Of a stretch of 64,000 bases of DNA, positions 23,191-35,855 are shown piece after piece. Every line of letters starts with the position of its first letter. Positions within the stretch are counted from its first letter, which is position 1. Position numbers and translations under genes: made by a program. The notes below the pieces were generated by a model. The model did not search any database. It had not been told where the DNA came from and was given only the letters and a program-made list of their open reading frames with translations. Source of the DNA: Pyropia haitanensis (lineage: Eukaryota > Rhodophyta > Bangiophyceae > Bangiales > Bangiaceae); assembly GCA_008729055.1 (NCBI GenBank), contig SDUX01000020.1, positions 1 through 64,000 on the forward strand, in the 5' to 3' direction.

Positions 23191-25448
23191 GCCCGATGCG
23201 GCCTGGACAAGCGCCCGCAGGGAGCAGCGGCGGCGGCGGCGGCAGCGGCGGCCGCAGCGGAAGCTTTGCCGGCTTGAGGGACTTTACAGAGGACACGGCA
23301 GCGAGCGACATTGTTGACCGCGTGTCTTTGCACGCTGGGATGGGCGTCGTCATTGTCGTTGGCTCTCCCGCTGTATCGACGGGCACCGACTTTCCGTCCA
23401 TGCGGTGGTCCTACCATCTCGGTTCCCGCAACCTGCTGTCGTTTGCTCAAGCGTCTGGCCGCATTTGTCGGTCGGATGACCTTGTCGGCACGGCCGTTGT
23501 GGTCAACCCCGTCAACTATTCCGAGTCTTTGGCCGACGCACGCACCCACGAGCGCGTACCGGCCATGTCGTCGTTGGGAAACTTTGACGAGTGGGCAAAG
23601 CTGCCGGGCGACCGCTGCCGACGCTACGGGCTGGACGCCCTCCTTGATGGCGCCACCATCGACACATTTGTGTCGTGCAAGGAAGGCAAGTTTGCTCCTT
23701 GCGACTTTTGTGCGCACCCGCCCACTCGTCCGACCGTGGTGCGCGTCAAGCGAACTCGTCCGCCTCCCCGCCGGGATGGGGATGAACCAGACGAGGACGA
23801 CGAAAACGACCCGCACGGCTTTGGAAGCAGCCGCCGTCGCCTCTTTCATCCCCCGGGGTGGGGTGCGGCGGCTCGTCGCCGCACATCCTACTCGTCTGGC
23901 GCCTCTCGTCATGGCGCAGTGGGACCTCCGGCCTACTCGCCTTTGGGCAGGACGGCGGGGATGACGACGACGACGACGACGACAACGATGATGCGCGACA
24001 GACTCTTTGACTATAGTGATGGGTCCCTGTCTGCCGGGGAGGAGGAGGAGGAGAAGGAGGAGGTGGTGGAGGAGGACGAGGCGGATGAACCACGACGAGG
24101 ACGCCCAGCCGGGACAATGCCGCGTGTGTCGTCAGGGACACCTCCACTGCCACCATCACGACAGAGACGACTCTTCCCTGGCATCAACCGGCTCAACTTT
24201 GAGCGTCCTACTCCTCCTCCTCCTCCTCCTCCTCCTCCTCCCTCTCCTCCTCCCCCTCCTCCTCCCCTTCCTCCTCCTCCCCCTGCATCATCATCACGCC
24301 ACCCCCCCCCTCCCCCCCCTCACAACGCCCGCACTCCCCCCCTCCGCCCTTGCCCGTCCGCCCTTTCTTTCCCTGTCGAAGAGGACCCGTCGCAACTGAC
24401 GTTGCCACTGGCGCAGCCGCCGTCGTCGCAGCTGTCTTCGCCTCCGACAGCCGCTGGGAGGATGCGCCGGCAGTCGCCACCGGTTGCCGCCGGCGACGAC
24501 GTCGCAACCGACGACGACTATACAGACGTGGACGAGGACAAAGACGACCACCCTGTCGCGGCGGCGGCGGCGGCGGCAACGGCCGGTGTGGTTACGACGG
24601 CAGAAGGGATTGACAGGGCAGCGCTCGCCGCCGCCCAAATGACGTCGGACGCGCTCGAACGGGGCACAAGAGCGGCGTTGGCCGTCTGGGCGCACGCAGA
24701 TGGGGCCCCACACTGGCCGTGCGCGTGGTGCTGCGCCCAGTCGCGCACATCGCAGCCGGCTGAGCGGCACGGTCCGGCGTCGTGCTTTATCCGGACGTGC
24801 ATGGTGTGCGTGCGGCCGTCCTCGTACAAGTACGTGGCAAAGTCGTCACCTCTGTCGCCGCAGGTTGCTGCGGCGGCTGCGGTGGAGCGCTCGCCCTCTA
24901 CCGCGGCGGCGGCGGCGGCGGTGGCGGCCGGCACATGCGGGGTGTCTTCCCGAGTGTGCAAGACTCAGCCTCCGCCGTGGAGTCGCGACCGACGCGGACA
25001 CGGGGATGGCGGCTTTGACACCCGTTGCCATGCGTGCTTTCTGCCTCGCACAATCCGCTCTGTTGACGGTATGGCTTTGGACTCGCACCCGCTGGGCCGA
25101 TTCGGGCCGGCCCGATGCCCGTGGGTGTTTGTTATCAAGGTGGCGCTGCTGCAGGTGGCCATGGCGCGTTCCTTCATGTCCCCTGACAAGCGTGAGTTTG
25201 CTCCCGCCCTCGCGCACGCTTGTGCGGTCACGTGGGCAACCCAGTCTGACAGCAGTCATGACGGTTGCCAGGCTGTTGCGTCTGCCGTCAGTGAGCGCAA
25301 CATCCCACGTCGATTGCTCGACTGGGGACCCGCGGACCGACCGTCGGCTGTTGACAAGGTGGCGAAATGGCTGAGCGGCGGCACTCGCTTGCCGAATGTG
25401 GTGCTGTTTGCCCCCATCTTGGCGCGCGCGTTTGGACTCTCCTTTTAA
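18029..25448 (+). CDS. C2H2 finger / tyrosine-recombinase-like / RecQ-like helicase protein, B type (unit 4, +1 frameshift)
   Basis: The first frame runs from ATG 18029 and stops at 21055; the second is used from about 20755 to TAA 25446-25448. A +1 shift gives about 2470 residues collinear with the unit 5 protein. The first frame has a C-x2-C-x12-H-x5-H finger and a run of about 33 Pro. The second has a recombinase-like block R-V-L-R-Q, then G-H (His 21492-21494) and Tyr 21519-21521, nine residues apart as in phage-type integrases. A superfamily-2 helicase follows: Walker A P-T-G-A-G-K-T at 22074-22088, T-P-T-R, DEVH at 22434-22445, T-A-T-A-P, and Q-A-S-G-R-I-C-R from 23448. A C-terminal Cys-rich zinc-binding region ends the protein. 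Likely role: element mobility or telomere-linked DNA processing in the nucleus. The shift is also present in unit 3, so it is inherited and may be programmed. Confidence 0.8.
20753..20759 (+). promoter_or_regulatory. Candidate +1 ribosomal frameshift site GCG-AGA-C
   Basis: In the first frame the codons are GCG (20753) and AGA, the latter rare in these GC-rich genes. Skipping the A continues in the second frame as GAC-CCG-GGT, which leads into sequence collinear with the unit 5 protein. The heptamer resembles the Ty3 +1 site GCG-AGU-U. Unit 3 has the same bases at 12882-12888. The exact place of the shift is a guess; both frames stay open for over 100 bases around it. Confidence 0.3.
22964..22990 (+). 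repeat. Homopolymer of 27 G inside the helicase coding sequence
   Basis: It encodes a poly-Gly linker between the helicase motif blocks. Such a run should slip in replication and sequencing, so the frame downstream depends on its exact length. In the given sequence the frame stays open. A (CAG)n run coding poly-Gln follows at about 23140-23190. Confidence 0.85.
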
Positions 25449-26879
25449 TACTCTGTGCGTGCGTTACCGCGCCGCGGCGCCCGGGCGTAGTTGTCTGTGC
25501 TGTCGTATACAATTTTTCGGGGGGTTTGCAACGCACTCAAACAAAAAGGGCATTTGTTGTACACTTGTATGCGATGAGGCGCGCAGGGGCCTCCCTCTGG
25601 TGAGATTCACCCACATACTGGCTCCGCGCGAGCCCATTGTCTCGCATTTCATCAAATTTGAGTACTGAAATGTCTATCGCGATTATGCATTCACAAATCG
25701 ACAGACGGGCGCGTAACTTTCCATGTGAATTCGCACCACTGCAAACTGTGGCGGGCGTTGTGTCCATGCTGCCGTCCTGCACTGCGTCACTACAAGCATG
25801 CGTGCAGACCACGACTTGCCCCGTGCCATTGCTGATGCTGCTGCTGCTGCTGCTGCTGCTGGTGTCACTCCAAGGGCGTATTCGCTCTAGACCGAAATAT
25901 CAGACGGCCAGGCGTCGTGTTCAAACGGGTGTCGCGCTCGAAAATTGTCTCGGTTGTGGCGCCTCATTTTGCCACGCGCCGTTTTAACGGCGCGTGATGC
26001 CAGGTGTGCCGGCATGGATGGTGCAGGAGCATCAAGCGCGGTTGTGGCACGGGCGAGGGAGAGTCAAAGGGCGGTTGTGTAGCACGGGCAAGAGTGTGGC
26101 ATGGTCATTAACGAGTCCCGCATTTGGAACGGTGAAATCGAAAAATCGGGTTGATGAGCGTGATTTGTCAATCGATTTCGCAAATCATCGACAATGAAAT
26201 GTGAATCACGTCATCGAGATCTTGATGGACGATCATCCGACGTTTATCGTGTCTGAATTTCAATCGTAATCACATCTGGTCGCAAAAGAATCCCATCACG
26301 TGGGGGCGGCGGGGCGGGGTGGAGACACAATCGGGCAGATCATCCATGCCGTGGGAGCATGCAAAGGGTGCCCCTCCTCCCCCCTCCCTCCCCCCCGCCC
26401 CCCCCCCTCCCCCATCCCCCTGTCGCGGGCCAGTTTTCGTATTCGTATCACAAGGGACCGGCCTCGATGCACACGCGTCTCGCCACCGTTCCCGCCCCGC
26501 GTTGCAAGACACAGGCTGCAACGAGAACCTCGGGCGTGGCACCAAGGGCCAGTGGATCGCTCAGGTTGGCATCGTTTGCACCTCGGGACCACGACTGGTT
26601 TGTGCTGCGGGATATCTGACAAGGACAGCGTGACCCTCTGTGGGACATTCTACCAGGGTCCAGTTCCGTAGTTCTACGGAACCGGTGGAAACAATTACCA
26701 TCTACAAGCGACATTCAAGTACGGGATGTTGTCCTCCAATTTGTAATTGAGATCCACGTGGATCTGCCGGTTTCGGTTGTCTGGCACACGTGTATCACTC
26801 GACCGGTCCGTAGTACTACGGAATCCACATGGGCCTGACGGCATGTGTGGTCGAGCCCTCACTTGACCAAAAGATGCGG

Positions 26880-27335
26880 GCGCATCTGCGGTATTGCACA
26901 TAGTCCAAATACGCTTGGGATCTTGCAGAGTGCGACGTCCATGAGGAACGCCGCGTCTCTGGTTTTGCACATAGTCCTCATACGCTTGGCTGCTCGCAGA
27001 GGGGAACAGCCATAAGGGACGCCGCCTCTGCGGTGTTGCACATAGTCCTTTTACGCTTGGCTCCTTGCAGAGGGGGACGGCCAAGAGGGACACCTCGTCT
27101 GCAGTGTTGCACATAGTCCTCACCCGCTTGGCTCCGTCCAGAGTGCGACTGCTTTGAGGAACGCCGCCTCGGCGGTGTTGCACATAGTCGTTGTACGCTG
27201 GGCTCACTCCAGAGTGCGACGGCCATGAGGAACGCCGCCTCTACGGTGTTGCACATAGTCCTCAAACGCTGAGCTCTCTCCAGAGTGCGACTGCCATGAC
27301 GGACGCCGCGTCTGCAGATTGCGACGGCCATGAGG
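26880..27335. repeat. 71-bp degenerate tandem repeat, six copies
   Basis: TTGCACATAGTC recurs at about 26893, 26964, 27036, 27107, 27178 and 27249, each followed by a CGCTTGG-like and a GAGTGCGACGGCC-like motif. A seventh, decayed copy follows, and a further relative lies near 27514. The 170-codon minus-strand frame over this block simply reads the repeat. Confidence 0.85.
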
Positions 27336-27589
27336 CACGTCCCCGCCTTGTTGGCCAGCTACAAGCCATCACAGGCGGCATTTTTATTCTTCTTCCGTTT
27401 CTTTCCTCATTGTCAGGCATTGGTCTGGGATGCGCCACCTCTCTGGGGCTGCGCGCACCGCCGTGTGGACGCACGCACACTCACTTGACCAAAACAGACG
27501 CGGGCGCGTCTGCGGTGTTGCACACAGTACTGGTAGTAGGCTTGGCCTACTCCAGACTGCGACGGCCACGAGGGGCCCAGTCCCACGTG

Positions 27590-27967
27590 TCGGACTGTGT
27601 GCGGATCGACACGTGTTGACCCGGGCGCTTCCGTAGTACTACGGAAGCGAGTGTGATCCGACGGATTCCGTAGTACTACGGAAGCGGGGGCCCAGTGTCT
27701 TCCATTGGCTCACGTGTCAACACGTGTATTGGATGGCCCCACCCCACGTGTCAAAATGTGTGCGGATGGACACGTGTAGACCCGCGCGCTTCCGTAGTAC
27801 TACGGAAGCGAGTGTGATCCGACGGATTCCGTAGTACTACGGAAGCGGGGGGCCAGAGTCCCCGATTGGGCCACGTGGCTACACGTGTATTCGATGGCCC
27901 CACCCCACGTGTCGGACTCAGTGCGGACCAACACGTGTTGGTATCCGCGCTTCCGTAGTACTACGGA
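27590..27967. repeat. 161-bp tandem repeat carrying paired palindromes and CACGTG motifs
   Basis: Each period has two B-type palindromes 37 bp apart (27629/27666 and 27790/27827), followed by several CACGTG or ACACGTG motifs around GGCCCCACCCCACGTGTC. A third, partial copy ends with the palindrome at 27951. Confidence 0.85.
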
Positions 27968-28361
27968 CCTGGCCAGACGATCTCGGCCAATCATCTTCCA
28001 TTGCACGAGCTGAGAAGTTGTTTCTCCAACTTCCCTGTCCACGACTCTCTCCGCTGGTCACGATTGCAGACTTGAAAAGTGGTCCCGCGCGAGTGCCCAG
28101 GTGCACCCTTGAAGAGTGTCAGCATCGTGACCATTTAATTTACGGGCCGTCTTCCTCCGTGTCGACGTCCACCCCTTTCCCACGCGGTTTTTCTTTGATC
28201 CCTCGCTTCCTCTTGCTCCCCACCCCCCCCTATCTACGTGGAACTGTTGGGCTGACCCCTGTGCACCCTCTGTCCGCCTCCCCGCGCGGCGGGGAGGCTG
28301 TGAGCGTGCGTGAGGGCCGGTAGAGTGGTTTTTTTGTGGTGTGTTTGGTCATCTCGTCGTG

Positions 28362-31300
28362 ATGGCTCGTTCTGACCGTTCCCCTGCTCGCGGGCGGGGT
28401 GCGCAGCGTGGGAGGGCGGAGGCTGACCGTCGTGGCGACGATGGGAGTGGCCGGGAGAGTTCTGGGGAGCGTGGTGAGGGGGGGGGACGTGGGGAAAATC
28501 GTCGTCGTCGTGGGGCGTCTTCTTCGCGTGCCGACGCGGACCGTGGCGTTCGGGGCCGTCGTCGAGGCCTTCGCAGCGTTGCGGGTCGCTCTGACGTCGG
28601 CGGTGGCGCGTCTGGCGGGTCTGGTGCGGCGCTTCGTGCGGCGGACGCTGTCGGTCGTCGTCGTGGGCGTGGGACCGGGCTTCGCGGTACCGGTCGACCG
28701 CGCGGGGCCGGCGATCGCGCCGTTTCGCCGTCGGCGGGCGTCGCCTCGCCGTCTGGGGCCGGTGGTGCGGGTCGCGCTTCTCTGTCGACATCCCGCCGAG
28801 CGGACGGTGCCCGCCGCCAGTCCCGTGACGGCGGCGCTTCTTCCCCGTCTGGCGGTGGGTCTGGCGCGGGCGCGGCCACCGGCGGGGACGCCGGCGGGGG
28901 GTCGGATCGCTCAGAGGGGCGTGGCGGTTCCCCCCCCCGCCGTGATCGCCGGGCTCGGACCCCTGATGGCGACTCGGGGGCGGCCGCGTCGCCCAGTGGG
29001 GCTTTGGGGGGCTCGTCGCGGGGGAGCCCTGCTCCCCGGCGCACCCCGCGGGACGGCGGCGCAGTCGGCGGTTCTGGGGGGGCGGCTTTGCCAAGTGTGG
29101 CCGCGGCGGCGGCACTGGGGCGTGACGGTCGCCGGGAGGGGGGTTCTCGTCCGACTTCCCGCCGAGGGAGCCCGGCGCGGTCCCCGGCTGGCGGTTCCGG
29201 GTCGGCGGCCGCGCCCCGTGGGGCCCCTGGGGGTGCGGCTGCGGGGAGCCTCGGCTCTGAGGGCGCCCCGCTGGACGGTGGCGCGGCCGGCCGTCCTGAG
29301 GAGCCCGCCTCTCCCAGGGGGGCCGCGGGAGGTGCGTCTCGGGGGAGCCATGGTCGTGGCCGCTCCCCGCGTGATGGCGGGTCATCCCCTGTGCCTGCTG
29401 GCGCGGCGGGCGCGGGCCCGGCCGCGGGCGCCGCCGTGGCTGGTGGGGTGCGCCGCCCGGACGGGGAGCCCGCGCCCACTCCCGACCGAGTCAACCCTGC
29501 GGGGTCACCGGCGGTTGAGTCTCGGGCGGCGGCGGTGGAGCCGCCCAGTGGGGTCTCTGGCGATGCTGCCCGGGGGGGCCAAGAGTCCCGGCGTCCCTTG
29601 GGGGACGACGGCGCATCCGCTGTGGCTGCTGGCGCCGCCGCCGTCGCGGGCCCGGCCGCCAGCGGCGCCGCGGGAGGGGACGTGCGCCGGGACGGTGGTG
29701 CTGGTGAGGTTCCCGGCCCAGTCGTCGACCGGGACGCCGGGCGCTCTGCGGGCGACGACGGCGCAGGTGGTGGTCGGCGTGGCGGCGGACCTGGCGTTGG
29801 CGCGGCTCCTGGCGTCCCACCGACGGGGTCAGCGTGTGGCCCAGGCGCTTCCCGCCCCTCTTCTCCCCCGGTCGACCGTTCTCCGTCGCCTGCAGCTGCG
29901 CCTGCGCTGGCCGCACCGCCCCCCGCCGCACCTTCTGGGGGCTCGCTCGAGGGGCCATCAGCTGGTGGGCGTCCTGCGGGTCGCCCGACGTTGCTGCTGC
30001 CGCCACGGCCAAGGTCTTTGCCGGGTGGCGCCGCGGCCTCCAGCAGTATCGCTGGGGGTGGTGGTGGTGGTCGCAGCCCAACGGTCGGTGGCGGCTCTGC
30101 GACGTCTGGATTCTTGCCTCCTTTGCCGCTCGTCTTCCACAACCTAGTGTACGGCAGGGGTGCACGCGCAGGCAGCCGTGGCAGCCGTGGCGTCGAGTCG
30201 CCGCCAGCAGCTCAAGGCCGACCCATGCGTGGAACGGGGCGTGGGGGTGATCTCGGTGCGGGCGCGGAGGAAGGCGCCCCGGCCACTGGGCGGCAAGGTG
30301 GACCCGCTGATGCCGGCACGTCAGCCGCCGACGTGCCGCCTGCGCCTGGCGCTGACGCTGTCAACGTTGGTGGTGCGGACCGCGGCGGTGCTTCCTCGAG
30401 TCGGGCTGGCGACGCCCAACAGCGGGTCTCACGGGTCTTCCCCATTCCCGCCAAGGAAGCCTACAGCGACTTGATGTCTTCTTCCCCCGAGAAGGACGAC
30501 GACGGTCCTGGCAGTGCTGCTGCTCGCACTGAGGCGGGCGCCGGCAACGCAGGGGGTGACAGCCCGGCGGCAGCGGTGCCGCCGCCGCCGCCGCCAGTGG
30601 CAGACTCGGCTGCAGTCGGTGGCGCACAAGGCGGCGGCGGCGCCGCTGTGGTCGTGACGCCTGGCGGCGAGGGACCCGCACCGCCGCGGCCGCCGGCTGA
30701 CGTCCCTCCCAGTCGTCTTGCTTCGGGCCTTGCGCAGGTGGCGCTGTACGACCGATTGAACGTTCGGGCAGCAGTCGACCCTGCTGCGCCTAGCCGCGGA
30801 GCGCCACTCGAAGAGATTGTGGCTCTGGCGGCCGTTCCCCCTGGACCCGCTGAGCAGCGCCCAAGGTATGCGTCTCCCAGTCCCAGCAGCAGCGCGCCAT
30901 CGGGCAGTGCACGGAGCGGTTCTGCTGATGCTGAGGAGGCTGAAAAGCACACGTCCAAGGATGCAGCTGCAGCAGCAGGCGAGGCGAGTGGCGGCGGACA
31001 AGGCGGTGGCGGCAGTCGACATGAGGACGCACCTGCAGACGACGAGGACGACACCGCCGCCAACCGGCCTGCCGCCTCTGGCGACGCACGGCGGGACAAG
31101 GATGCGGAGGACGACGACGACGACGAGGAGCAGCCTGAGCGGCGTCGTCGGCGTCCTTCCAGCGAGCGGCGTGAGCGACGCGCGCCCCCTCCTCGGTTGT
31201 CGCTGTCGGACGGGTACGTGACCAAGCAAAAGTTGGTGGCGTTGGACAAGGTTCGACTGTTGGACCGGACTGTCCGTATGACGCAGCCGTCGGTGGTGCA

Positions 31301-32695
31301 AAACTACCTCAAGGTATTTCGCGACTCGTCGTACCAGTGGGCGTCCGGCTCCATCCGCGTCACAAGGGACTGGAGGAAGCCTACCGACAAGGAGGCGTAC
31401 GTCTTGGTGGACGGCTCCCATCGCTTTGGTGGGCTGCTGGAGCTCCGCAAGGAGCGCCACGCCAACTCCAACGACCGCGAGTACTTTGCCGTCGTCAGTC
31501 GTCGTGATCATCGGTTCCTGACGGGCTCGGAGGTGTTGGCGCTGGGTTACGCCGCCAACGACATCCTTGTCCCGACCAAGCCCATGACGCAGGCGGACCA
31601 CCTCCAGTGGGCCATGAGCTTTGTCTACACGCGCGACCAGGAGGTGCCTGCCGACCAGAGGCTTCGCCACGGCGTCACCAAGATTGTCGACCTTGTCGCC
31701 TACGCCAAGTCCCGCGGCGTCGTTGTGACCAACCAGTCTGGCAAGGCGCTCGGCGATGACTCGCTGCGACGGGCGCTCAACTTGGGCTTGCTCGCCCTCC
31801 ACCAGCCGTCGTCTGTGGCCTACATTGCGCACTGTTTGTCGCAGATGGCCAACGCGGCGGCCGCTGGCTCGCCGCTGCAGCACGCGCTGACGTTTGAGTC
31901 GCTCTCGTCTCGGGCGCTGCTCTCGTTGGAGCAGATCCGCGAGCCCCTCCGTGACGACGCGCGGTACCTGCTCCTTCAAATCGCGTGGGCGTGGACGGCC
32001 GTCCCCGATCCCAAGGGCGCCAAGAGGCGGCTCATCAAGGGCCGCGACGGCACCTTCTTCACCTGCGTGGCCGCCTTTGTCGCGCACGTCGTGGAGAGCG
32101 TCATCGCGTACCAGCAGCTGAGGTTGCGGGCCAACGCGGGCGGTCCCGCGTCGGGTGACGACGCCGAAGCGGGCAGCGCGGGTGGTGCCGCGGCTGCGCA
32201 GCGGGCAGGCGGGGCGGGGGGGCGTCAGCGGTGGAGGCCGGTCGTCACCACCCGGACCAAGCCGTTGGACCTGTTTGACATGACCCGCCTCGGCCAGTCT
32301 GTCTCCCTCCAGGCGGAGCTGTCCAACCTGTTTGTCACCCACTACCAGTGGCAAGACCAGCTGGACAGCTCCAAGGGCAAGGGCGCCAAAGGCAAGGAAA
32401 GGGCTGTTGCGAGTCTTCCTTTTTATCAGCAGCACTTTCCGTCGTGGAAGGTCAAGGTCAACGACATGATCGACCCCGAATGGCCTCCGCGTCCGCGTGA
32501 CAGCCAAGCTGATCGCGGTGGTCGCGCAGACAGGGGACGGGCAGGTCGAGGTAACCTCCCGCCCGTTCCTCGCCGAGCCCCCGCTGCAGCAAGTTCCGCC
32601 CAAGGCTCGGGCGCTGCTGCGGGGGCGGCGGCGGCGGCGCCTGCTGGGGCGCCACCTGGTGCGCGTGGTGAGGGGCGCCCTCCCGCGCGCCCGCC

Positions 32696-32731
<36 letters not shown>

Positions 32732-35700
32732 GGGTGATGCCGCGCTGGCCCCACCTGCTACGGCCCGCCCCGGCCGCGGCGGCGGCGGCGGCGGCGGCGA
32801 CGGCGGCTCCAGTCGATCGCGGGTTTCGGCGGGCACGGCAGACGCCCATCGGCGGTCTCCTCTGCGGGCGTCTCCGGTGTTGCTTCCCCCCCCTCCGCCG
32901 CGGAGTGCGCCTGGACGTCCTCAACCGGCGGCTTCTGCAGGCGGTCCTCCTGCCGTTCCTGAGCGGGGAGGGGATTCTGGGGGGCCTCGGGGGGAGGAGG
33001 AGGAGGAGGAGGCGGACGCAGGCGGCGCCAATCGCAATGACGACGGCGGGCGCACGGAAGCGCCGCCTACAACCCCTGCGCCGCAGCAACCGGCTTCTGC
33101 GGCGGCGGCTGCGGCTGCGTCTGGGGGCGCAGCCCGCGAGCGAGACGCGTCGGGCGGCGACCAGACTCGTGGCGCTGGCCCGCCTGCAGCGCCCGGGGGT
33201 CCGGAGGCGGCGCCGCGGCCGCCCTCGGCTCCTGGGGCGCAACGCCCAGCGGCTTCCGATGGCCCACTGGCCGGCGAAGTGGGCGACGCTGTCGGCCGTC
33301 GAGCGGCGGTCGCGCCAGGCGGCGCCGTTCCGCCCGCCGCTCCGGCCGACGCGCCCGCCGCAAACGCGGATCGGGACGCCCAGCGGGCTCCTGCTGCCGC
33401 TGAACCTCTGGTGGGAGGGGGCGAGGCGGGCGGCGGTGGAGAGGCGGAGGAGGGAGGTGGCGGCGACCCTCCGGCCTCTCCGGCTGCCGCGACGCCAGGT
33501 GAGGCGGACCGCGACGCCCAGCGGGCTCCCGCCGCCGCTCAACCACCGGCGGGAGGGGGCGAGGCGGGTGGCGGTGGAGAGGCGGAGGAGGGAGGTGGCC
33601 CCAATCCTCCGGGCCCCCCGCCTGCGGCGACGCCAGGGGAGGCGGACCGCGACGCCCAGCGGGCTCCCGCCGCCGCTCAACCACCGGCGGGAGGGGGCGA
33701 GGCGGGCGGTGGTGGAGAGGCGGAGGAGGGAGGTGGCGCCGATTCTCCGGGCCCCCCGCCTGCGGCGACGCCAGGGGAGGCGGACCGCGACGCCCAGCGG
33801 GCTCCCGCCGTCGCTCAACCACCGGCGGGAGGGGGCGAGGCGGGCGGTGGTGGAGAGGCGGAGGAGGGAGGTGGCGCCGATTCTCCGGGCCCCCCGCCTG
33901 CGGCGACGCCAGGGGAGGCGGACCGCGACGCCCAGCGGGCTCCCGCCGTCGCTCAACCACCGGCGGGAGGGGGCGAGGCCGGCGGTGGTGGAGAGGCGGA
34001 GGAGGGAGGTGGCGCCGATTCTCCGGGCCCCCCGCCTGCGGCGACGCCAGGGGAGGCGGACCGCGACGCCCAGCGGGCTCCCGCCGCCGCTCAACCACCG
34101 GCGGGAGGAGGCGAGGCGGGCGGCGGTGGAGAGGCGGAGGAGGGAGGTGGCGCCGATTCTCCGGGCCCCCCGCCTGCGGCGACGCCAGGGGAGGCGGACC
34201 GCGACGCCCAGCGGGCTCCCGCTGCCGCTGCCCCTCGGGCGGGAGGGGGCGATGCGGGAGGCGGTCGCGACGCGGAGGAGGGAGGCGGGGCCGATCCGTC
34301 AAGTGCGCGGAGAGATGCGCCGCCCGCGGCTCGTGGTGGTGGGCGGGGGGGAGGGGACAACCAAGCGGCCTCTGCGCTCGGCGGCACCTCTGCGGCGGTG
34401 GCTGGCCCGGCAGGTGCCGCTCCCGGCGGTCCGTCTCGTCCGCCCGGGCAAGCTGCGGCCGGGTCTGCGCCTCGCCGTCCGCCTGCGGCCGTGGCTGGCT
34501 CGTCAGGCGCCGCACCTGAGAGGCGCCGCCGGCCAAAGCGCAAGCGTCGTCGTCGCGCGCGGTCTTCGGATGAGATTGAGCCGAGCCGGAAGCGGGCTCA
34601 GTCAAACCAGGACGACGACGGCAGCAGCAGTGAGGGTTCGGACGACGACGTGGCCGCCGGCGCCGCAGCCGCTCCCGCTGCGCCGGCTGCTGCCGTTGCT
34701 GCTGCAGGTGCACACCCGTCGCGGGCTTTGACAGTCCCGCAGGCGCCGGCCGAACGGGTGACGAGGTCAAGCCGTCGGCCAGTCAAGCGACGACTGAGCG
34801 CGCCAACATCCAAGCGGCAGAGCAAGCGCCCTCGGCGGGCAGGCAAGGCCGACGTCATGGCGGTTCCGCCGGTTTGTGAGAGTCGTCGGGCGGCGGCTGC
34901 GGAGAATCGGCGGTCGCTTGCCGAGCAGTTGTCGGCTGAAGACGACTGGTTAATGCCCGAGTTTGCTGAGCTCCTGCCCGACGAGCACCAGAGCCGTGAC
35001 TTCCTTGACCGTCAAGACTGGGCTCACATCGACCTGCTGGCAAAGGAGTACCTACTGTCGACGGCGCTTCAGTGGATGCCGGACGACGCAATCGGGGGCG
35101 TCCTGTGCACTGGCCGTGGGGCCTTGACCACGTCGGCAGAGTCGGTCGAAACCCGTGCCGCCCACCTTGTCGTCAAGATGGCTTGTCTGCCGCTGGCCAC
35201 CCAGCTTGTCGAGCGTGGGTGGGTCATCCTCAAGGGGGCTGCTCGCGTGTCGGGAGACAGGGCTGCCGAGGACGGCGCCGTCGACGCGGCCGTAGACGCC
35301 GCCGCCGGCAACGCAGTCGACGTTGTCCTCACGAGTGCGCTCAACCGCTGGCCTGGGGAGCAGCACATGGCGGCAGTCGCCGCTCGCGAAGGGACGGATG
35401 CAGCTCAAGACCCCTCGGGCTGGTCTTATATCATCAACTGCGCCGACCCGGAAGAAGGGGCAAGCGAGACGCGCGCTGGCCAAGGGCGGCTGATGTATCG
35501 GTTGGATGCGGTCCGCAGCAGCGATGACGACCAGGAGCAGTCGGTGTTCAAGGCCAAGCTGGTGGTCGACGCGTCGCTGGCGGCGCTCTCCCACTACGTG
35601 CTCAAGGCGGTGGCTGCGGTGGAGGGCCGGCCCAAGGCGCCTGTCCAGCAGCGCGCGCCCGCGATGGGGTCGCGCATCCTTTTGACGACCGATCAAGCCA

Positions 35701-35855
35701 AGCGGCAGTCCCCTCACGTCGACTTTGCCATCCTTCTCGATTCAGACGAGGACGGTCGCGACGTGGACTCGCCTGCCGTCGGCGACGGCCGCCGCGGTGG
35801 CGGGCGTGCTCAGCCTGGTCCTTCTGGCGCTGCTGCAGACGCCTCTGACGATGAG
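28362..35855 (+). CDS. Giant ParB-like / 2OG-Fe(II) dioxygenase protein, B type, disrupted by a retrotransposon (5' part)
   Basis: The start ATG 28362 is the first ATG of the frame. The first 1000 residues are Gly/Ala/Arg/Ser-rich and probably disordered. A ParB/sulfiredoxin-like domain follows with Y-V-L-V-D-G-S-H-R-F-G-G (D1017, H1020, R1021), then a helical region. The seven-copy 46-residue repeat comes next, then a basic K/R-rich stretch and the start of the dioxygenase domain with P-H-V-D (H2452, D2454). The gene is cut at 35855 by the Ty3/gypsy insertion. The frame runs on into the LTR to a stop at 36432-36434, giving about 2690 residues without the distal His and the Arg. Uninterrupted, it would have been about 2764 residues. 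ParB-like folds bind nucleotides or cut DNA, and 2OG enzymes often oxidise methylated bases; a DNA-modification role is inference. Confidence 0.75.
33366..34300 (+). repeat. Coding tandem repeat, 138 bp (46 aa), about seven copies
   Basis: GAGGCGGACC recurs at 33501, 33639, 33777, 33915 and so on, exactly 138 bases apart. The first and last copies have diverged. The repeat is acidic and Gly-rich and separates the ParB-like half from the dioxygenase half. Confidence 0.9.
35851..35855. repeat. Target-site duplication ATGAG (left copy)
   Basis: ATGAG stands directly before the left LTR and again at 43224-43228 directly after the right LTR. In unit 0 the uninterrupted gene has a single ATGAG followed by GTGCAATTTG. 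Confidence 0.95.

Larger units (their letters stand above)
25449..28361. other. Intergenic region of unit 4 between helicase and ParB-dioxygenase genes
   Basis: The first 1.2 kb (25449-26650) is less GC-rich and holds no gene I can support. From 26663 on come B-type palindromes at 26664-26681 (imperfect centre), 26807-26822, 27629-27646, 27666-27683, 27790-27807, 27827-27844 and 27951-27967, plus two tandem-repeat blocks. Short frames across the repeats are not genes. Confidence 0.7.

Noticed and set aside
26695..27207. A 170-codon minus-strand frame with repeated M-C-N-T
   Set aside because: It only reads the 71-bp tandem repeat; copies shift frame and no start or domain is supported.
30429..34094. 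A 1221-codon frame on the minus strand across the ParB-dioxygenase gene
   Set aside because: It is Arg-rich with no recognisable domain and lies opposite a gene with clear motifs. Such frames are expected opposite GC-rich coding DNA and repeats.
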